A model generated the notes under the pieces. That model did not search any database. It was not told the origin of the DNA and worked only from the letters and a program-made list of their open reading frames with translations. From positions 1 through 64,000 of the forward strand of contig QQVM01000021.1 of the NCBI GenBank assembly GCA_003389385.1: a DNA stretch of 64,000 nucleotides, read 5' to 3'. This document shows positions 7,960-19,500 of this stretch, piece after piece. Every line of letters starts with the position of its first letter. The stretch's first letter is position 1. This stretch comes from Bacteroidota bacterium. Lineage in GTDB: Bacteria > Bacteroidota > Bacteroidia > AKYH767-A > 2013-40CM-41-45. Position numbers and translations under genes: made by a program.

Positions 7960-9147
7960 ATGGCAAAAGAAAAATTCGACCGTTCCAAACCACACGTAAA
8001 TATCGGAACAATCGGTCACGTAGATCACGGTAAAACCACTCTTACTGCTGCAATCACCACGGTGCTTGCGGAAAAAGGTTTTGCTGAATTGCGTTCATTT
8101 GATTCTATCGACAACGCTCCAGAAGAAAAAGAGCGTGGTATTACCATTAACACTGCTCACGTAGAATATCAGACTGATAACCGTCACTACGCTCACGTTG
8201 ACTGTCCTGGTCACGCTGACTACGTAAAAAACATGGTTACTGGTGCCGCTCAAATGGACGGTGCTATCCTGGTTGTTGCTGCTACTGACGGTCCAATGCC
8301 TCAGACTCGTGAGCACATCCTCCTTGCTCGTCAGGTAGGTGTTCCGAAAATCGTTGTGTTCATGAACAAAGTGGACATGGTTGACGATCCTGAACTCCTT
8401 GACCTTGTTGAAATGGAAATCCGTGAGCTTCTCAGCTTCTACGAATTTGACGGCGACAATACTCCTATCATACGTGGTTCTGCTCTTGGTGGTCTGAATA
8501 AGGATGCTAAATGGGTTGAAACAATCATGCAGCTAATGAATGCTGTAGATACTTACATTCCAATTCCTCCTCGTGAAGTTGACAAGCCATTCCTTATGCC
8601 GGTTGAAGATGTATTCTCAATCACAGGTCGTGGTACAGTTGCTACAGGGCGTATCGAGCGCGGTGTAATCAACTCCGGAGAAGAAGTCGAAATCATCGGA
8701 ATGCAAGAGAAATCACTGAAGTCTACTGTTACCGGTGTGGAAATGTTCCGTAAAATCCTTGACAGAGGTGAGGCTGGTGATAACGTTGGTCTGCTCCTCC
8801 GTGGTATCGAGAAAACCGATATCCGCCGCGGAATGGTTGTGGCTAAGCCTGGTTCAATCACTCCTCACACTGAGTTCAAAGCTGAAATCTATGTACTGAA
8901 GAAAGAAGAAGGCGGTCGCCACACTCCTTTCCACAATAAATATCGTCCGCAGTTCTACCTGCGTACTACCGACGTTACCGGTGAGATTACACTTCCAGAA
9001 GGACGTGAAATGGTAATGCCTGGTGATAACGTAACTATCACTGTTACCCTCATCCAGCCTGTTGCAATGGATAAAGGTCTCCGCTTCGCTATCCGTGAAG
9101 GTGGTCGTACAGTGGGTGCGGGCCAGGTTACTGATATCATCAAGTAA
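7960..9147 (+). CDS. tuf: Elongation factor Tu
   Basis: GTPase that delivers aminoacyl-tRNA to the ribosomal A site. It has 395 residues, the normal length. G1 is [10 protein letters not shown], the switch I region has [13 protein letters not shown]3 is [10 protein letters not shown]4 is NKVDMVDD and G5 is GSALGGL. Domains 2 and 3 follow, with [13 protein letters not shown] and the C-terminal [11 protein letters not shown]. Codon use is strongly biased towards a few codons, as in other highly expressed genes. It lies downstream of four tRNA genes and upstream of tRNA-Trp and secE, probably in the same transcript. Whether a second tuf copy exists elsewhere cannot be seen here. Confidence 0.98.
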   Translation: MAKEKFDRSKPHVNIGTIGHVDHGKTTLTAAITTVLAEKGFAELRSFDSIDNAPEEKERGITINTAHVEYQTDNRHYAHVDCPGHADYVKNMVTGAAQMDGAILVVAATDGPMPQTREHILLARQVGVPKIVVFMNKVDMVDDPELLDLVEMEIRELLSFYEFDGDNTPIIRGSALGGLNKDAKWVETIMQLMNAVDTYIPIPPREVDKPFLMPVEDVFSITGRGTVATGRIERGVINSGEEVEIIGMQEKSLKSTVTGVEMFRKILDRGEAGDNVGLLLRGIEKTDIRRGMVVAKPGSITPHTEFKAEIYVLKKEEGGRHTPFHNKYRPQFYLRTTDVTGEITLPEGREMVMPGDNVTITVTLIQPVAMDKGLRFAIREGGRTVGAGQVTDIIK

Positions 9148-9165
9148 TCAGGTATAAAATTCAGG

Positions 9166-9206
9166 TGACAGCAGGCGGTGGAAACACAGTCTGCTGTTTC
9201 CTGTCA
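9166..9206 (+). other. Overlapping alternative stem-loops between tuf and tRNA-Trp
   Basis: ACAGCAG (9168-9174) can pair with CTGCTGT (9191-9197). Alternatively TGACAG (9166-9171) pairs with CTGTCA (9201-9206), enclosing GAAACA with TGTTTC. The two folds exclude each other and neither is followed by a T-run. A processing or partial termination role before the tRNA is possible but only inferred. Confidence 0.35.
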
Positions 9207-9248
9207 TTATCCGGCGGATTTCTTAATGTCTTCCACGGACCTGAGTAC

Positions 9249-9321
9249 ACGGGTGTAGCTCAATTGGTAGAGTAGCGGTCTCCAAAACCGTTGGCTGGGA
9301 GTTCGAGTCTCTCCACCCGTG
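9249..9321 (+). tRNA. tRNA-Trp (anticodon CCA)
   Basis: Acceptor arms ACGGGTG and CACCCGT, D-arm TAGCTCAATTGGTAGAG, anticodon stem GCGGT/ACCGT with loop CTCCAAA, T-arm GGGAG/CTCTC. Discriminator G at 9321, usual for tRNA-Trp. It sits between tuf and secE, a common bacterial position. Confidence 0.95.
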
Positions 9322-9382
9322 CTGATCAAACCGAGGGGAAGAAATTTGAACTGAACCAGGTGATTAATTAAAAAAATCAGAT

Positions 9383-9577
9383 ATGAGCAAAATAGCTGCA
9401 TACTTTAAGGAAAGTTACAACGAACTTGTACATAAGGTATCCTGGCCTTCATGGGAGGAGCTCCAAAGTAGCGTGGTTGTGGTCATGGTGGCTACACTCA
9501 TTATCACTCTCATTATTTTCGCGATGGACTTCTCATTCCAGTCTTTCATGAACCTGTTCTATAAAATGATTGGATAA
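9383..9577 (+). CDS. secE: Preprotein translocase subunit SecE
   Basis: Small essential subunit of the SecYEG channel in the inner membrane; it clamps SecY during protein export. The 64-residue form with one transmembrane helix is the short type found in most bacteria outside the enterics. The amphipathic N-terminal helix contains ESYNELVHKVSWPSWEEL, including the conserved W-P pair. The single hydrophobic helix spans about residues 29-49. The ATG is 61 bases after tRNA-Trp and 12 bases separate its stop from nusG. No rpmG (L33) gene is present between tuf and secE, unlike in many bacteria. Confidence 0.96.
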   Translation: MSKIAAYFKESYNELVHKVSWPSWEELQSSVVVVMVATLIITLIIFAMDFSFQSFMNLFYKMIG

Positions 9578-9589
9578 TCGGAGGGAAAG

Positions 9590-10153
9590 ATGACTGAAGC
9601 AACAAATCCTAAGGAGCTGGTGAAAAAATGGTATGTAGTGCGTGCAATCAGCGGTAAGGAGAAAAAAGTGAAACAATACATTGAGCATGAGATCAATCGT
9701 CTCAAACTGAATGATTACGTTTCTCAGATTTTAATTCCGACTGAAAAGTTTTACCAGATCCGTAACGGGAAAAAGGTAAGCAAGGAAAGAAACATCCTTC
9801 CAGGTTATGTGCTTATCGAAGCAACTCTGACCGGTGAAATTCCTCACATCATTGAGAATGTTACCGGAGTGATTTCTTTCCTGGGAGCCAAAGGTGAACC
9901 CCCTGCTCCATTACGCCCTGCTGAGGTCAGCCGAATTCTTGGAAAAATGGATGAACTGGCAGACAGTGAAACCGTGATGAGTGTGCCTTATGTGGTGGGA
10001 GAAACCGTGAAGGTGATAGATGGTCCGTTCAACAGTTTCAGCGGCGTGATTGAAGAGATTAATGAAGAGAAGAAAAAACTCAAGGTAATGGTGAAAATCT
10101 TCGGAAGGAAGACACCGCTTGAGCTAAATTATATGCAAGTCGAAAAAGAATAA
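9590..10153 (+). CDS. nusG: Transcription termination/antitermination factor NusG
   Basis: Binds RNA polymerase as a processivity factor and links transcription to Rho or to the ribosome. It has 187 residues. The N-terminal NGN domain begins KKWYVVRAISGKEKKVKQ and includes ILPGYVLIE (residues about 10-110). The C-terminal KOW motif reads VIDGPFNSFSGVIEEI (about 142-158), and the tail contains FGRKTPLELNYMQVE. It is co-oriented and closely spaced with secE, as in most bacteria. A 105-base gap before rplK could hold leader elements; none was recognised. Confidence 0.97.
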   Translation: MTEATNPKELVKKWYVVRAISGKEKKVKQYIEHEINRLKLNDYVSQILIPTEKFYQIRNGKKVSKERNILPGYVLIEATLTGEIPHIIENVTGVISFLGAKGEPPAPLRPAEVSRILGKMDELADSETVMSVPYVVGETVKVIDGPFNSFSGVIEEINEEKKKLKVMVKIFGRKTPLELNYMQVEKE

Positions 10154-10258
10154 TCAATATAGAGACACGCATTCACGGATGCAGAGACGATACAGGCTTC
10201 CACTGTTTTCACCTCAAATTCACGCTGATACGCTCAAGTCTCAATAATTTTACAAGCC

Positions 10259-10696
10259 ATGGCAAAAGAAATAAGTACATACATAAAACTTCAGGTAAAG
10301 GGCGGAGCCGCTAACCCTGCGCCTCCAATTGGTCCTGCATTGGGTGCAAAGGGAGTTAACATCATGGAGTTCTGCAAACAGTTCAATGCAAGAACCCAGG
10401 ATCAGGCTGGCAAAGTTTTGCCGGTAATTATCACGGTTTATACTGATAAGTCTTTCGACTTCATCATTAAGACTCCTCCTGCCGCAGTTCAGTTGCTTGA
10501 ACTCGCGAAAATCAAGAGTGGATCTAAAGAACCAAACCGAAACAAAGTTGGATCAGTAAGCTGGGATCAGGTGCGTCAGATTGCAGAAATCAAAATGCCT
10601 GACCTGAACTGCTTCACCATCGAATCAGCAATGAGTATGGTTGCTGGTACTGCCCGCAGTATGGGTATTAATGTAGAAGGAGAGAAACCTTTCTAA
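10259..10696 (+). CDS. rplK: 50S ribosomal protein L11
   Basis: Component of the GTPase-associated centre with L10 and L7/L12; binds 23S rRNA and the thiostrepton site. It has 145 residues. The N-terminal domain contains the proline-rich helix region [21 protein letters not shown]. The C-terminal RNA-binding domain includes [17 protein letters not shown] and ends with [12 protein letters not shown]. It starts at an ATG in a CCATGGC context. An L1 autoregulatory site could lie in the leader, but no convincing motif was found. Confidence 0.97.
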   Translation: MAKEISTYIKLQVKGGAANPAPPIGPALGAKGVNIMEFCKQFNARTQDQAGKVLPVIITVYTDKSFDFIIKTPPAAVQLLELAKIKSGSKEPNRNKVGSVSWDQVRQIAEIKMPDLNCFTIESAMSMVAGTARSMGINVEGEKPF

Positions 10697-10805
10697 TCGA
10701 ATTCGCTTCCCTTTCACAGGGCACTTGAATTCTGAACAACATATTTATTCACAGGAGGAGGGGGAGATCCCATCAAACCCGTTTGAACTTCAAAACTTAA
10801 TTGCA

Positions 10806-11498
10806 ATGCCAAAAATCAGTAAAAAGAGAAAACAAGCTCTGGCAAAAGTTGATCAGAGTAAGTCTTACAACCTGGCTGACGCTGCTAAAATCGTTAAGGA
10901 CATTACCACTGCAAAGTTCGATGCTTCAGTTGATCTGAGTATCCGCCTTGGTGTAGATCCCCGTAAAGCTAATCAGATGGTTCGTGGTGTGGTGACTCTG
11001 CCGCACGGTACAGGTAAGACTAAGAAAGTACTTGTACTCTGTACTCCAGACAAAGAAGCTGAAGCGAAAGAAGCAGGAGCGGATTTTGTCGGATTGGATG
11101 ATTATATCCAGAAGATCGAGCAGGGATGGACAGACATTGATGTAGTTATCACCATGCCAAGCGTAATGGGTAAAGTTGGTAAACTCGGTAAGGTTCTCGG
11201 ACCTCGTAACCTGATGCCTAATCCAAAGACTGGTACGGTGACCACAGACATTGCGAAAGCTGTAACAGAAGTAAAGGCAGGTAAAATCGATTTCAAAGTC
11301 GATAAGCAGGGCAGTATTCATGCATCTGTAGGCAAGGTTTCTTTTGACTCCAAGCAAATCGCTGAGAACGCAAATGAACTTCTTCACACAATCATCAAGC
11401 TGAAGCCATCGGCAGCAAAAGGCACTTACATGAAGAGTGTGTACATGAGTAGCACCATGAGCCCTTCAGTGCAGATTGATACAAAATCATTGTCATAA
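10806..11498 (+). CDS. rplA: 50S ribosomal protein L1
   Basis: Forms the L1 stalk that guides E-site tRNA out of the ribosome and often represses its own operon. The frame is open back to a TTG at 10725, but the N-terminus [11 protein letters not shown] matches the family start, so the ATG at 10806 is chosen, giving 230 residues. Visible motifs are [29 protein letters not shown], and [19 protein letters not shown] purine-rich stretch, GGAGGAGGGGGAGA, at about 10755-10768 lies in the leader, too far upstream to be a ribosome-binding site. Confidence 0.96.
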   Translation: MPKISKKRKQALAKVDQSKSYNLADAAKIVKDITTAKFDASVDLSIRLGVDPRKANQMVRGVVTLPHGTGKTKKVLVLCTPDKEAEAKEAGADFVGLDDYIQKIEQGWTDIDVVITMPSVMGKVGKLGKVLGPRNLMPNPKTGTVTTDIAKAVTEVKAGKIDFKVDKQGSIHASVGKVSFDSKQIAENANELLHTIIKLKPSAAKGTYMKSVYMSSTMSPSVQIDTKSLS

Positions 11499-11539
11499 AC
11501 CGGGATCTCGTCCGGACAAACTATAAAACGTAACCTGAT

Positions 11540-12067
11540 ATGAAAAAAGAAGAAAAGGACGTGATCATTGGCGAGATCACTGAACTATTGGAAAAATATC
11601 CTACAGTATATATCACAGACACTTCAGCGCTTACCGTGGAGAAAACAAACAAACTCCGCAGCCTGTGCTTCAAGAAGGGTGTGAAAATGCTTGTTGCCAA
11701 AAACACACTCATTCGCAAGGCAATGGAGAAGCAGAGCGATGAGTCTTACAAAGAGCTTTTCTCCACACTCAAAGGTACAAGTGCCTTGATGTTCTCAGAA
11801 ACAGGGAATGTTCCTGCAAGGCTTATCAAGGAATTCCGCAAAGGTGGTAGTGAAAAACCTCTACTGAAGAGTGCCTGGGTTGAAACCGCTGTATTTCTCG
11901 GAGAAAACCAGCTTGATATGCTCACCGCTCTGAAGTCTAAGAACGAACTCATCGGCGACATCATCGGATTGCTCCAGTCTCCTGCTAAGAATGTTGTTTC
12001 TGCTCTCCAGAGCAGCGGTGGCAAACTCGCGGGTATCGTGAAGACTCTCTCCGAGCGTCCAGCGTAG
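11540..12067 (+). CDS. rplJ: 50S ribosomal protein L10
   Basis: Base of the ribosomal stalk; its C-terminal helix carries L7/L12 dimers and its N-terminal domain binds 23S rRNA next to L11. It has 175 residues, in the normal range. It starts MKKEEKDVIIGEITELLEKYP, with a charged N-terminal helix, then VKMLVAKNTLIRKAM and LKGTSALMFS. The C-terminal helical part includes LLQSPAKNVVSALQSSGGKLAGIVKTL. The spacing to rplA is 41 bases and to rplL 76 bases, consistent with one operon. Confidence 0.96.
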   Translation: MKKEEKDVIIGEITELLEKYPTVYITDTSALTVEKTNKLRSLCFKKGVKMLVAKNTLIRKAMEKQSDESYKELFSTLKGTSALMFSETGNVPARLIKEFRKGGSEKPLLKSAWVETAVFLGENQLDMLTALKSKNELIGDIIGLLQSPAKNVVSALQSSGGKLAGIVKTLSERPA

Positions 12068-12143
12068 TTCAGTAAAAAAAGAATGCTTCCAACCAATTAT
12101 ATTAATTCAAACTGAAATCATTAACAATTAAAACCAAATAAAA

Positions 12144-12524
12144 ATGGCAGATCTCAAGACATTTGCCGAGCAGCTTGTAAACCTCTCGGTAAAAGAAGTA
12201 AATGAACTCGCGAAAATCCTGAAAGATGACTATGGCATCGAGCCAGCTGCTGCAGCTGTTGCAGTTGCTGCTCCAGCTGGTGGTAGTGGCGATGGCGCTG
12301 CTGCTGCTGAGAAGACATCTTTCGATGTTATCCTGAAGTCGCCAGGTGGCGCGAAACTGAATATCGTGAAACTGGTGAAGGAAATGACCGGTCTTGGTCT
12401 TAAAGAAGCAAAAGACCTGGTAGACGGTGCTCCAAAGCCAGTGAAAGAAGGAGTTTCCAAAGAGGAAGCTAACTCTATCAAAACACAACTGGAAGAAGCG
12501 GGCGCAGAAGTTGAAGTTAAGTAA
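12144..12524 (+). CDS. rplL: 50S ribosomal protein L7/L12
   Basis: Multicopy stalk protein that recruits and activates translation GTPases. It has 126 residues. The N-terminal dimerisation domain (about 1-35) is followed by an alanine- and glycine-rich hinge (about 36-55; [14 protein letters not shown]). The C-terminal domain has [17 protein letters not shown], then the conserved [21 protein letters not shown] strong hairpin with a T-run follows 26 bases after the stop and may reduce transcription into rpoB. Confidence 0.98.
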   Translation: MADLKTFAEQLVNLSVKEVNELAKILKDDYGIEPAAAAVAVAAPAGGSGDGAAAAEKTSFDVILKSPGGAKLNIVKLVKEMTGLGLKEAKDLVDGAPKPVKEGVSKEEANSIKTQLEEAGAEVEVK

Positions 12525-12550
12525 GCTACTGGCTTCTGTTTGCGCTCCTT

Positions 12551-12598
12551 TATAGACCTTTCCGGGCCTACGGTCCGGGAGGGTCTATATCCTTTTTT
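12551..12598 (+). terminator. Terminator or attenuator between rplL and rpoB
   Basis: TATAGACCTTTCCGG (12551-12565) pairs with CCGGGAGGGTCTATA (12575-12589) with two G-T wobbles. The 9-nt interval can close further as GCC-TAC-GGT. CCTTTTTT follows. Since rpoB must also be transcribed, partial termination that keeps polymerase below ribosomal-protein levels is the likely role, as known for the rplL-rpoB gap in Escherichia coli. No promoter was recognised before rpoB. Confidence 0.85.
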
Positions 12599-12664
12599 AA
12601 CTCTGAAATGTACCCCTGCATTAAAAGTTAAAAAATATCAATTCAATAACTAAACCCCAGCAAC

Positions 12665-15600
12665 GTGTCAATAGCCATAAACCCCAGCAAGAGAATTAAC
12701 TTCTCAACAAGTAAACATACAATTGAATATCCTGACTTCCTGGATATCCAGCTTAAGTCATTCAAAGACTTTTTCCAGCTTGAAACAACTTCAGACAATC
12801 GTCAACAGGAAGGCCTGTTCAAAGTTTTCAGTGAAAATTTTCCGATTTCTGATTCAAGGAACAATTTCGTTCTGGAATTCCTTGACTATTTTATTGATCC
12901 TCCTCGCTACTCAATCGAAGAGTGCATAGAGAGAGGTCTGACTTACAGCGTTCCGCTGAAAGCCAAACTAAAACTGTATTGTACCGATCCTGAACACGAA
13001 GATTTCGAAACAATTGTGCAGGATGTGTACCTGGGTACGATCCCTTATATGACTCCTAAAGGCACATTTGTCATAAACGGTGCTGAAAGAGTGGTTGTGT
13101 CCCAGCTTCACCGTTCACCGGGCGTGTTCTTCGGACAAAGCCGTCACGCGAACGGAACTAAACTTTATTCAGCCAGGGTAATTCCTTTTAAAGGATCCTG
13201 GATTGAATTCGCAACTGACATCAACAGTGTCATGTATGCTTACATCGACAGGAAGAAAAAATTCCCTGTAACTACATTGTTGCGTGCAATAGGTTATCAG
13301 ACAGATAAGGAAATCCTTGAAATCTTCGGACTTGCTGACGAATTCAAAGTGACTAAGTCTGGAATCAAAAATATCCTCGGAAGAAAACTTGCAGCTCGTG
13401 TGCTTAAGTCATGGGTAGAGGATTTCGTGGATGAGGACACAGGTGAAGTTGTTTCCATCGAGCGTAATGAAGTAATTATAGAAAGGGAAACCATCGTAGA
13501 AGAAGATCACCTCGATCTTATCATCGAATCAGGCGTGAAATCTATCATCCTGCACAAGGAAGATATGAACACCAATGATTACGCAATCATTTACAATACT
13601 CTTCAAAAAGATACATCCAACTCCGAAAAGGAAGCGGTAGAACATATTTACAGGCAGCTCAGAAATGCCGAGCCACCGGATGAGGAAACAGCAAGGGGAA
13701 TCATTGACAAGTTGTTCTTCTCTGATAAGCGTTATGACCTTGGGGATGTCGGACGCTATAGAATCAATAAAAAACTCGGCCTCGAGATTGAAGATGATAT
13801 CCGTGTACTAACTAAGCAGGATATTATCGAAATCATTCGCCAGCTCATTCAGCTGGTGAATTCAAAAGCTGAAGTGGATGATATCGATCACCTTTCTAAC
13901 AGACGTGTCCGTACCGTAGGTGAACAGCTGTATTCTCAGTTCGGAGTTGGACTTGCACGTATGGCAAGAACCATCAGAGAAAGAATGAACGTGAGGGATA
14001 ATGAAGTGTTCACTCCGACTGATCTGATCAACGCGAAGACTCTGTCTTCAGTGATCAACTCTTTCTTCGGAACAAACCAGCTTTCTCAGTTCATGGATCA
14101 GACAAATCCTCTTGCTGAGATTACTCACAAGCGCCGTCTGTCTGCACTCGGACCAGGAGGTCTTTCACGTGAAAGAGCAGGATTCGAAGTTCGTGACGTA
14201 CATTATACTCACTACGGACGACTTTGCACAATTGAAACTCCTGAAGGCCCGAACATCGGTCTGATTTCTTCGCTTTGTGTATATGCGAAAATTAATAACC
14301 TTGGTTTCATAGAAACTCCATACCGCACTGTTACAAACGGAATGGTAGATGTGAATGAGCAGGTGATTTACCTGACTGCTGAAGAAGAAGACAACAGGGT
14401 TATCGCTCAGGCGAATGCGAACGTAAATGAAAAAGGAGAGTTTCTTGATAACAGGGTGAAAGCTCGCTATGAAGGAGACTTCCCGGTAGTTGAACCTGAG
14501 AAAATCAATCTGATTGATGTTGGTCCTAACCAGATCGCTTCAATTGCGGCATCTCTCATTCCATTCCTTGAGCACGATGACGCGAACCGTGCTCTCATGG
14601 GATCAAACATGCAGCGCCAGGCCGTGCCTCTGCTCAGGCCTGAAGCTCCTATCGTAGGGACAGGTCTTGAAGGACTTGTTGCACGTGACTCACGCGTGTT
14701 GATCAATGCGGAAGGTGATGGCGTAGTCGAATATGTAGACTCGAAAGAAATCGTGATCCGCTATAACCGCAAGGAGAATGAAAAGCTCGTAAGTTTCGAG
14801 GACGATGTTAAATCGTACTCTCTGACAAAATTCCAGAAGACTAACCAAAGCACTTGCATCAACCTGAAACCAATTGTGGTGAAAGGTCAGAAAGTAAAAA
14901 AAGGTCAGGTGCTTTCTGAAGGATATGCTACGCAAAACGGAGAACTTGCTCTTGGAAGAAACCTGAAAGTGGCATTCATGCCATGGAAAGGTTACAACTT
15001 CGAGGATGCTATTGTAATTTCTGAAAGAGTTATCCGCGAAGATATCTTCACATCTATTCACGTGGATGAGTACAGCCTCGAAGTAAGGGATACCAAGAGA
15101 GGTATGGAAGAACTTACCGCTGATATTCCTAATGTAAGTGAAGAAGCTACCCGCGAACTCGATGAGAACGGAATTATCCGCATCGGAGCAGAAGTGGTGG
15201 AAGGTGATATCCTCATCGGAAAAATCACTCCTAAAGGTGAGACAGATCCTTCGCCTGAAGAAAAACTTCTTCGTGCAATCTTCGGTGACAAAGCGGGAGA
15301 TGTAAAGGATGCATCATTGAAAGTTCCACCTTCTGTAAAAGGTGTTGTAATCGACAAGAGACTTTTCAGCCGTGTAATCAATAAGGACAAGACTCAGAAG
15401 AACGATGAAAAAGTTCAGCTTGAGAAACTCGACAAAGAATACAACCAGGCTGTTCCTGAATTGAAACAGAAACTCATCGACAAACTTTTTGTATTGGTGA
15501 GCGGCAAGACTTCTCAGGGCGTGACTGACATCTTCAAGGAAGTAATCATTCCTAAAGGTGCAAAATTCACTCAGAAGATGCTTTCTGAAATCAACTATGA

Positions 15601-16480
15601 AACTGTTAATCCTGAAAAGTGGACAACAGACAAAGAGAAGAATGATCAGATTAAGCAGTTGCTTCACAACTACAACATCAAATTCAATGATGTTACAGGT
15701 CTGTATAAGCGTAAAAAGTTTGCTCTCCAGGTCGGAGACGAACTTCCTGCTGGTATCGTTCAACTTGCCAAAGTATATATCGCCAAGAAGCGTAAGCTTA
15801 AAGTGGGTGATAAGATGGCAGGACGCCACGGTAACAAGGGTATCGTAGCCAAGATTGTTCGTGATGAAGACATGCCATTCCTGGAAGACGGAACGCCGGT
15901 TGACATCGTACTCAATCCACTTGGCGTACCTTCCCGAATGAACCTTGGTCAGATTTATGAAACGATTCTTGCATGGGCGGGTGAAAAGCTTGGAATGAAA
16001 TTCTCAACTCCTATTTTCGACGGCGCTACTCTTGAACAGATCGATGAGTATGTCTCTAAAGCCGGACTGCCTAAGTTCGGATCCAGTTATCTCTATGACG
16101 GAGGAACAGGTCAGCGTTTTGACCAGCCGGCTACTGTGGGTATCATCTACATGATGAAACTCGGTCACATGGTGGATGACAAGATGCACGCAAGGTCTAT
16201 CGGACCATATTCACTCATCACTCAGCAACCACTCGGCGGTAAGGCCCAGTTCGGTGGACAAAGGTTCGGAGAAATGGAAGTTTGGGCTCTCGAAGCATTC
16301 GGAGCCGCCAATATTCTGCAGGAAATTCTGACTGTGAAATCTGACGATGTAATCGGAAGAGCTAAGACTTATGAGGCAATTGTAAAGGGTGATAACCTGC
16401 CTACACCGGGAATTCCGGAGTCTTTCAATGTATTGTTGCATGAACTCAGAGGCCTTGGTCTCAAGGTTACTCTCGACTAA
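12665..16480 (+). CDS. rpoB: DNA-directed RNA polymerase subunit beta
   Basis: Catalytic core subunit that binds the DNA-RNA hybrid and rifampicin. It has 1271 residues. The start is a GTG ([13 protein letters not shown]); no in-frame ATG suits better. The rifampicin region reads [17 protein letters not shown], then [20 protein letters not shown], with the wild-type Asp, His and Ser at the main resistance positions, so nothing predicts resistance. Downstream are [33 protein letters not shown] and the C-terminal [18 protein letters not shown]. rpoC follows after 58 bases. Confidence 0.98.
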   Translation: MSIAINPSKRINFSTSKHTIEYPDFLDIQLKSFKDFFQLETTSDNRQQEGLFKVFSENFPISDSRNNFVLEFLDYFIDPPRYSIEECIERGLTYSVPLKAKLKLYCTDPEHEDFETIVQDVYLGTIPYMTPKGTFVINGAERVVVSQLHRSPGVFFGQSRHANGTKLYSARVIPFKGSWIEFATDINSVMYAYIDRKKKFPVTTLLRAIGYQTDKEILEIFGLADEFKVTKSGIKNILGRKLAARVLKSWVEDFVDEDTGEVVSIERNEVIIERETIVEEDHLDLIIESGVKSIILHKEDMNTNDYAIIYNTLQKDTSNSEKEAVEHIYRQLRNAEPPDEETARGIIDKLFFSDKRYDLGDVGRYRINKKLGLEIEDDIRVLTKQDIIEIIRQLIQLVNSKAEVDDIDHLSNRRVRTVGEQLYSQFGVGLARMARTIRERMNVRDNEVFTPTDLINAKTLSSVINSFFGTNQLSQFMDQTNPLAEITHKRRLSALGPGGLSRERAGFEVRDVHYTHYGRLCTIETPEGPNIGLISSLCVYAKINNLGFIETPYRTVTNGMVDVNEQVIYLTAEEEDNRVIAQANANVNEKGEFLDNRVKARYEGDFPVVEPEKINLIDVGPNQIASIAASLIPFLEHDDANRALMGSNMQRQAVPLLRPEAPIVGTGLEGLVARDSRVLINAEGDGVVEYVDSKEIVIRYNRKENEKLVSFEDDVKSYSLTKFQKTNQSTCINLKPIVVKGQKVKKGQVLSEGYATQNGELALGRNLKVAFMPWKGYNFEDAIVISERVIREDIFTSIHVDEYSLEVRDTKRGMEELTADIPNVSEEATRELDENGIIRIGAEVVEGDILIGKITPKGETDPSPEEKLLRAIFGDKAGDVKDASLKVPPSVKGVVIDKRLFSRVINKDKTQKNDEKVQLEKLDKEYNQAVPELKQKLIDKLFVLVSGKTSQGVTDIFKEVIIPKGAKFTQKMLSEINYETVNPEKWTTDKEKNDQIKQLLHNYNIKFNDVTGLYKRKKFALQVGDELPAGIVQLAKVYIAKKRKLKVGDKMAGRHGNKGIVAKIVRDEDMPFLEDGTPVDIVLNPLGVPSRMNLGQIYETILAWAGEKLGMKFSTPIFDGATLEQIDEYVSKAGLPKFGSSYLYDGGTGQRFDQPATVGIIYMMKLGHMVDDKMHARSIGPYSLITQQPLGGKAQFGGQRFGEMEVWALEAFGAANILQEILTVKSDDVIGRAKTYEAIVKGDNLPTPGIPESFNVLLHELRGLGLKVTLD

Positions 16481-16538
16481 TCATCTTTCAGTGCATTGAT
16501 TCATTAATTCAGAATTCCCAAACAAAAAACTAAAGAAG

Positions 16539-19500
16539 ATGGCAACCAGAAAAGAAATAAAAATCAAATCAAACTTCAGCAAGATCATCATCAGTCTTGC
16601 CTCCCCGGAACACATCCTGGAGCAGTCAAGCGGAGAGGTGCTGAAGCCTGAAACTATAAACTACCGAACTTACAAACCGGAGCGCGATGGTTTGTTCTGT
16701 GAACGAATCTTCGGACCGGTGAAAGACTGGGAATGCCACTGTGGCAAATACAAAAGGATACGCTACAAGGGTATCGTTTGTGACCGCTGCGGTGTTGAGG
16801 TGACAGAAAAGAAAGTACGTCGTGAACGCATGGGACACATTTCATTAACTGTTCCGGTAGCTCACATCTGGTATTTCCGTTCACTTCCTAATAAGATTGG
16901 ATATCTTCTCGGACTTCCTACGAAGAAGCTCGACATGATTATCTACTACGAAAGATATGTAGTTATCCAGGCAGGTATAAAGGAAGCTGACGGAGTCGGA
17001 TACCTTGACTTCCTCACGGAAGAAGAGTATCTCCAAATCCTCGAAACTCTTCCGAAAGATAACCAGCATCTGGACGATACTGATCCTAACAAATTCATTG
17101 CAAGGATGGGTGCTGAGGCTCTTTATGATCTTCTTGCACGCCTGAACCTCGATGAGTTGTCCTACAACCTTCGTCACCAGGCAAGCAACGAAACTTCTCA
17201 GCAGAGAAAGAATGAGGCTCTCAAGAGACTGAATGTAGTGGAAGCATTCCGCAGCGCAAACGAACATATCGAAAATCGTCCTGAATGGATGATTGTAAAA
17301 GTTGTTCCTGTAATTCCACCGGAGCTCAGACCACTCGTTCCTTTGGATGGCGGACGATTCGCAACATCTGACCTTAACGACCTTTACAGAAGGGTTATTA
17401 TCCGTAATAACCGATTGAAGAGACTCCTCGAAATCAAAGCGCCGGATGTCATCCTGCGCAATGAAAAGAGGATGCTTCAGGAAGCTGTAGACTCTCTCTT
17501 CGACAATTCAAGAAAAGTGAATGCGGTGAAAACTGAGTCCAACAGGGCTCTTAAGTCGCTTTCTGATTCATTGAAAGGAAAACAGGGAAGGTTCCGTCAG
17601 AATCTCCTTGGAAAGAGGGTTGACTATTCCGCTCGTTCTGTGATTGTGGTAGGTCCGGATTTGAAACTGCACGAATGTGGTCTTCCAAAAGACATGGCCG
17701 CTGAACTATTCAAGCCATTTATCATCCGTAAGATGATCGAAAGGGGAGTGGTTAAAACTGTGAAGTCTGCAAAGAAAATTGTAGACAGAAAAGATCCACT
17801 GGTTTGGGATATATTGGAAAATGTACTTAAAGGACATCCTGTTCTTCTTAACAGGGCCCCAACCCTCCACAGATTGGGTATTCAGGCTTTCCAGCCTAAA
17901 CTTATCGAAGGCAAAGCTATCCAGCTCCATCCGCTTGTGTGTACAGCATTCAACGCCGACTTCGACGGTGACCAGATGGCCGTACACGTGCCACTGGGTA
18001 ATGCTGCGATACTTGAAGCACAAATGCTCATGCTTGCTTCTCATAACATCCTGAATCCTGCGAACGGAGCGCCAATTACGGTTCCTTCTCAGGACATGGT
18101 ACTCGGTCTGTATTACATCACAAAAGAAAGAAAGTCCGATAGCACCAGGCAGGTGAAGGGTGAAGGCATGAAGTTCTATTCACCTGAAGAGGTAATAATC
18201 TCACACAACGAAGGCAGAGTAGACCTGCACGCTTCCATTTCTGTTCGTATTCCTGTATTCAACGGAGAAGAAAAAAGCTACCAGCTTATCAATACAACAG
18301 TCGGTAGAGTGTTGTTCAATCAGGTTGTTCCTCAGGAAGCCGGATATATCAACCAACTTCTTACAAAGAAAGCTCTGAGGGATATCATCGGCGAAATTCT
18401 CAAGAAGTGCGGTATCGCCAAGACTGCAAAATTCCTTGACGATATCAAGGATCTTGGTTTCGGTATGGCATTCAAAGGCGGACTGTCCTTCAATCTGGAA
18501 GATGTAAAGATTCCGGAAGTGAAAAAGGATCTGATCTCTAAAGCGAATACAGAAGTTGATGAGGTGATGAACAATTACAACATGGGATTCATCACATTCA
18601 ACGAACGATACAACCAGATCATCGATATCTGGACACGAACAGTGTCAAGAATCACTGAAACTCTGATGAAGCAGCTCTCAAGCGACAGACAGGGATTCAA
18701 TTCGATCTATATGATGCTTGACTCCGGAGCAAGGGGTTCAAAAGAACAGATCAGGCAGCTCGGCGGACTCAGAGGTCTGATGGCTAAGCCGCAAAAGAGC
18801 GGTTCAACCGGCGGAGAGATCATCGAGAATCCTATCCTTTCCAACTTTAAGGAAGGTCTTTCAATCCTTGAATACTTCATCTCCACTCACGGTGCACGTA
18901 AAGGTCTTGCGGATACAGCCCTTAAAACAGCTGACGCAGGTTATCTCACAAGACGTCTCGTGGATGTGGCACAGGATGTGATCATCACTGATGAAGATTG
19001 CGGTACTCTAAGAGGGCTCGCTGAAACTGCACTAAAGAATAATGAGGAAGTTGTTGAGTCACTATACGACAGAATTCTCGGACGTGTGTCACTGCACGAT
19101 ATATATCATCCGCTCACAGGCGAACTGATGATCAATTCCGGTCAGGAAATCATTGAAAAAGTTGCAGCCGCGATTGAAGAGTCTCCGATTGAAACAGTCG
19201 AGATCCGTTCAGTGCTAACCTGCGAAAGCGAAAGAGGTGTTTGTGCCAAGTGTTACGGAAGAAATCTGGCCACTGGACGTATGGTTCAGAAGGGCGAAGC
19301 AGTCGGAGTTATTGCTGCACAGTCAATCGGTGAACCAGGTACTCAGCTTACACTTCGTACATTCCACACCGGAGGTGCGGCTCAGAAAGGTGCAACAGAA
19401 AGCGAACTCAAGGCTAAGCACAGCGGAAGACTTGAATTCGAAGAAGTCAAAACTGTTACCCGAAAAGATGCAGCAAAGACTCAGGAAGTTGTAATTGGAC

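Noticed and set aside
10725-10805. N-terminal extension of L1 from TTG 10725
   Set aside because: The added 27 residues do not belong to L1, which starts normally at ATG 10806.
12665-16480. Rifampicin resistance substitution in RpoB
   Set aside because: Residues at the main resistance positions are wild type.
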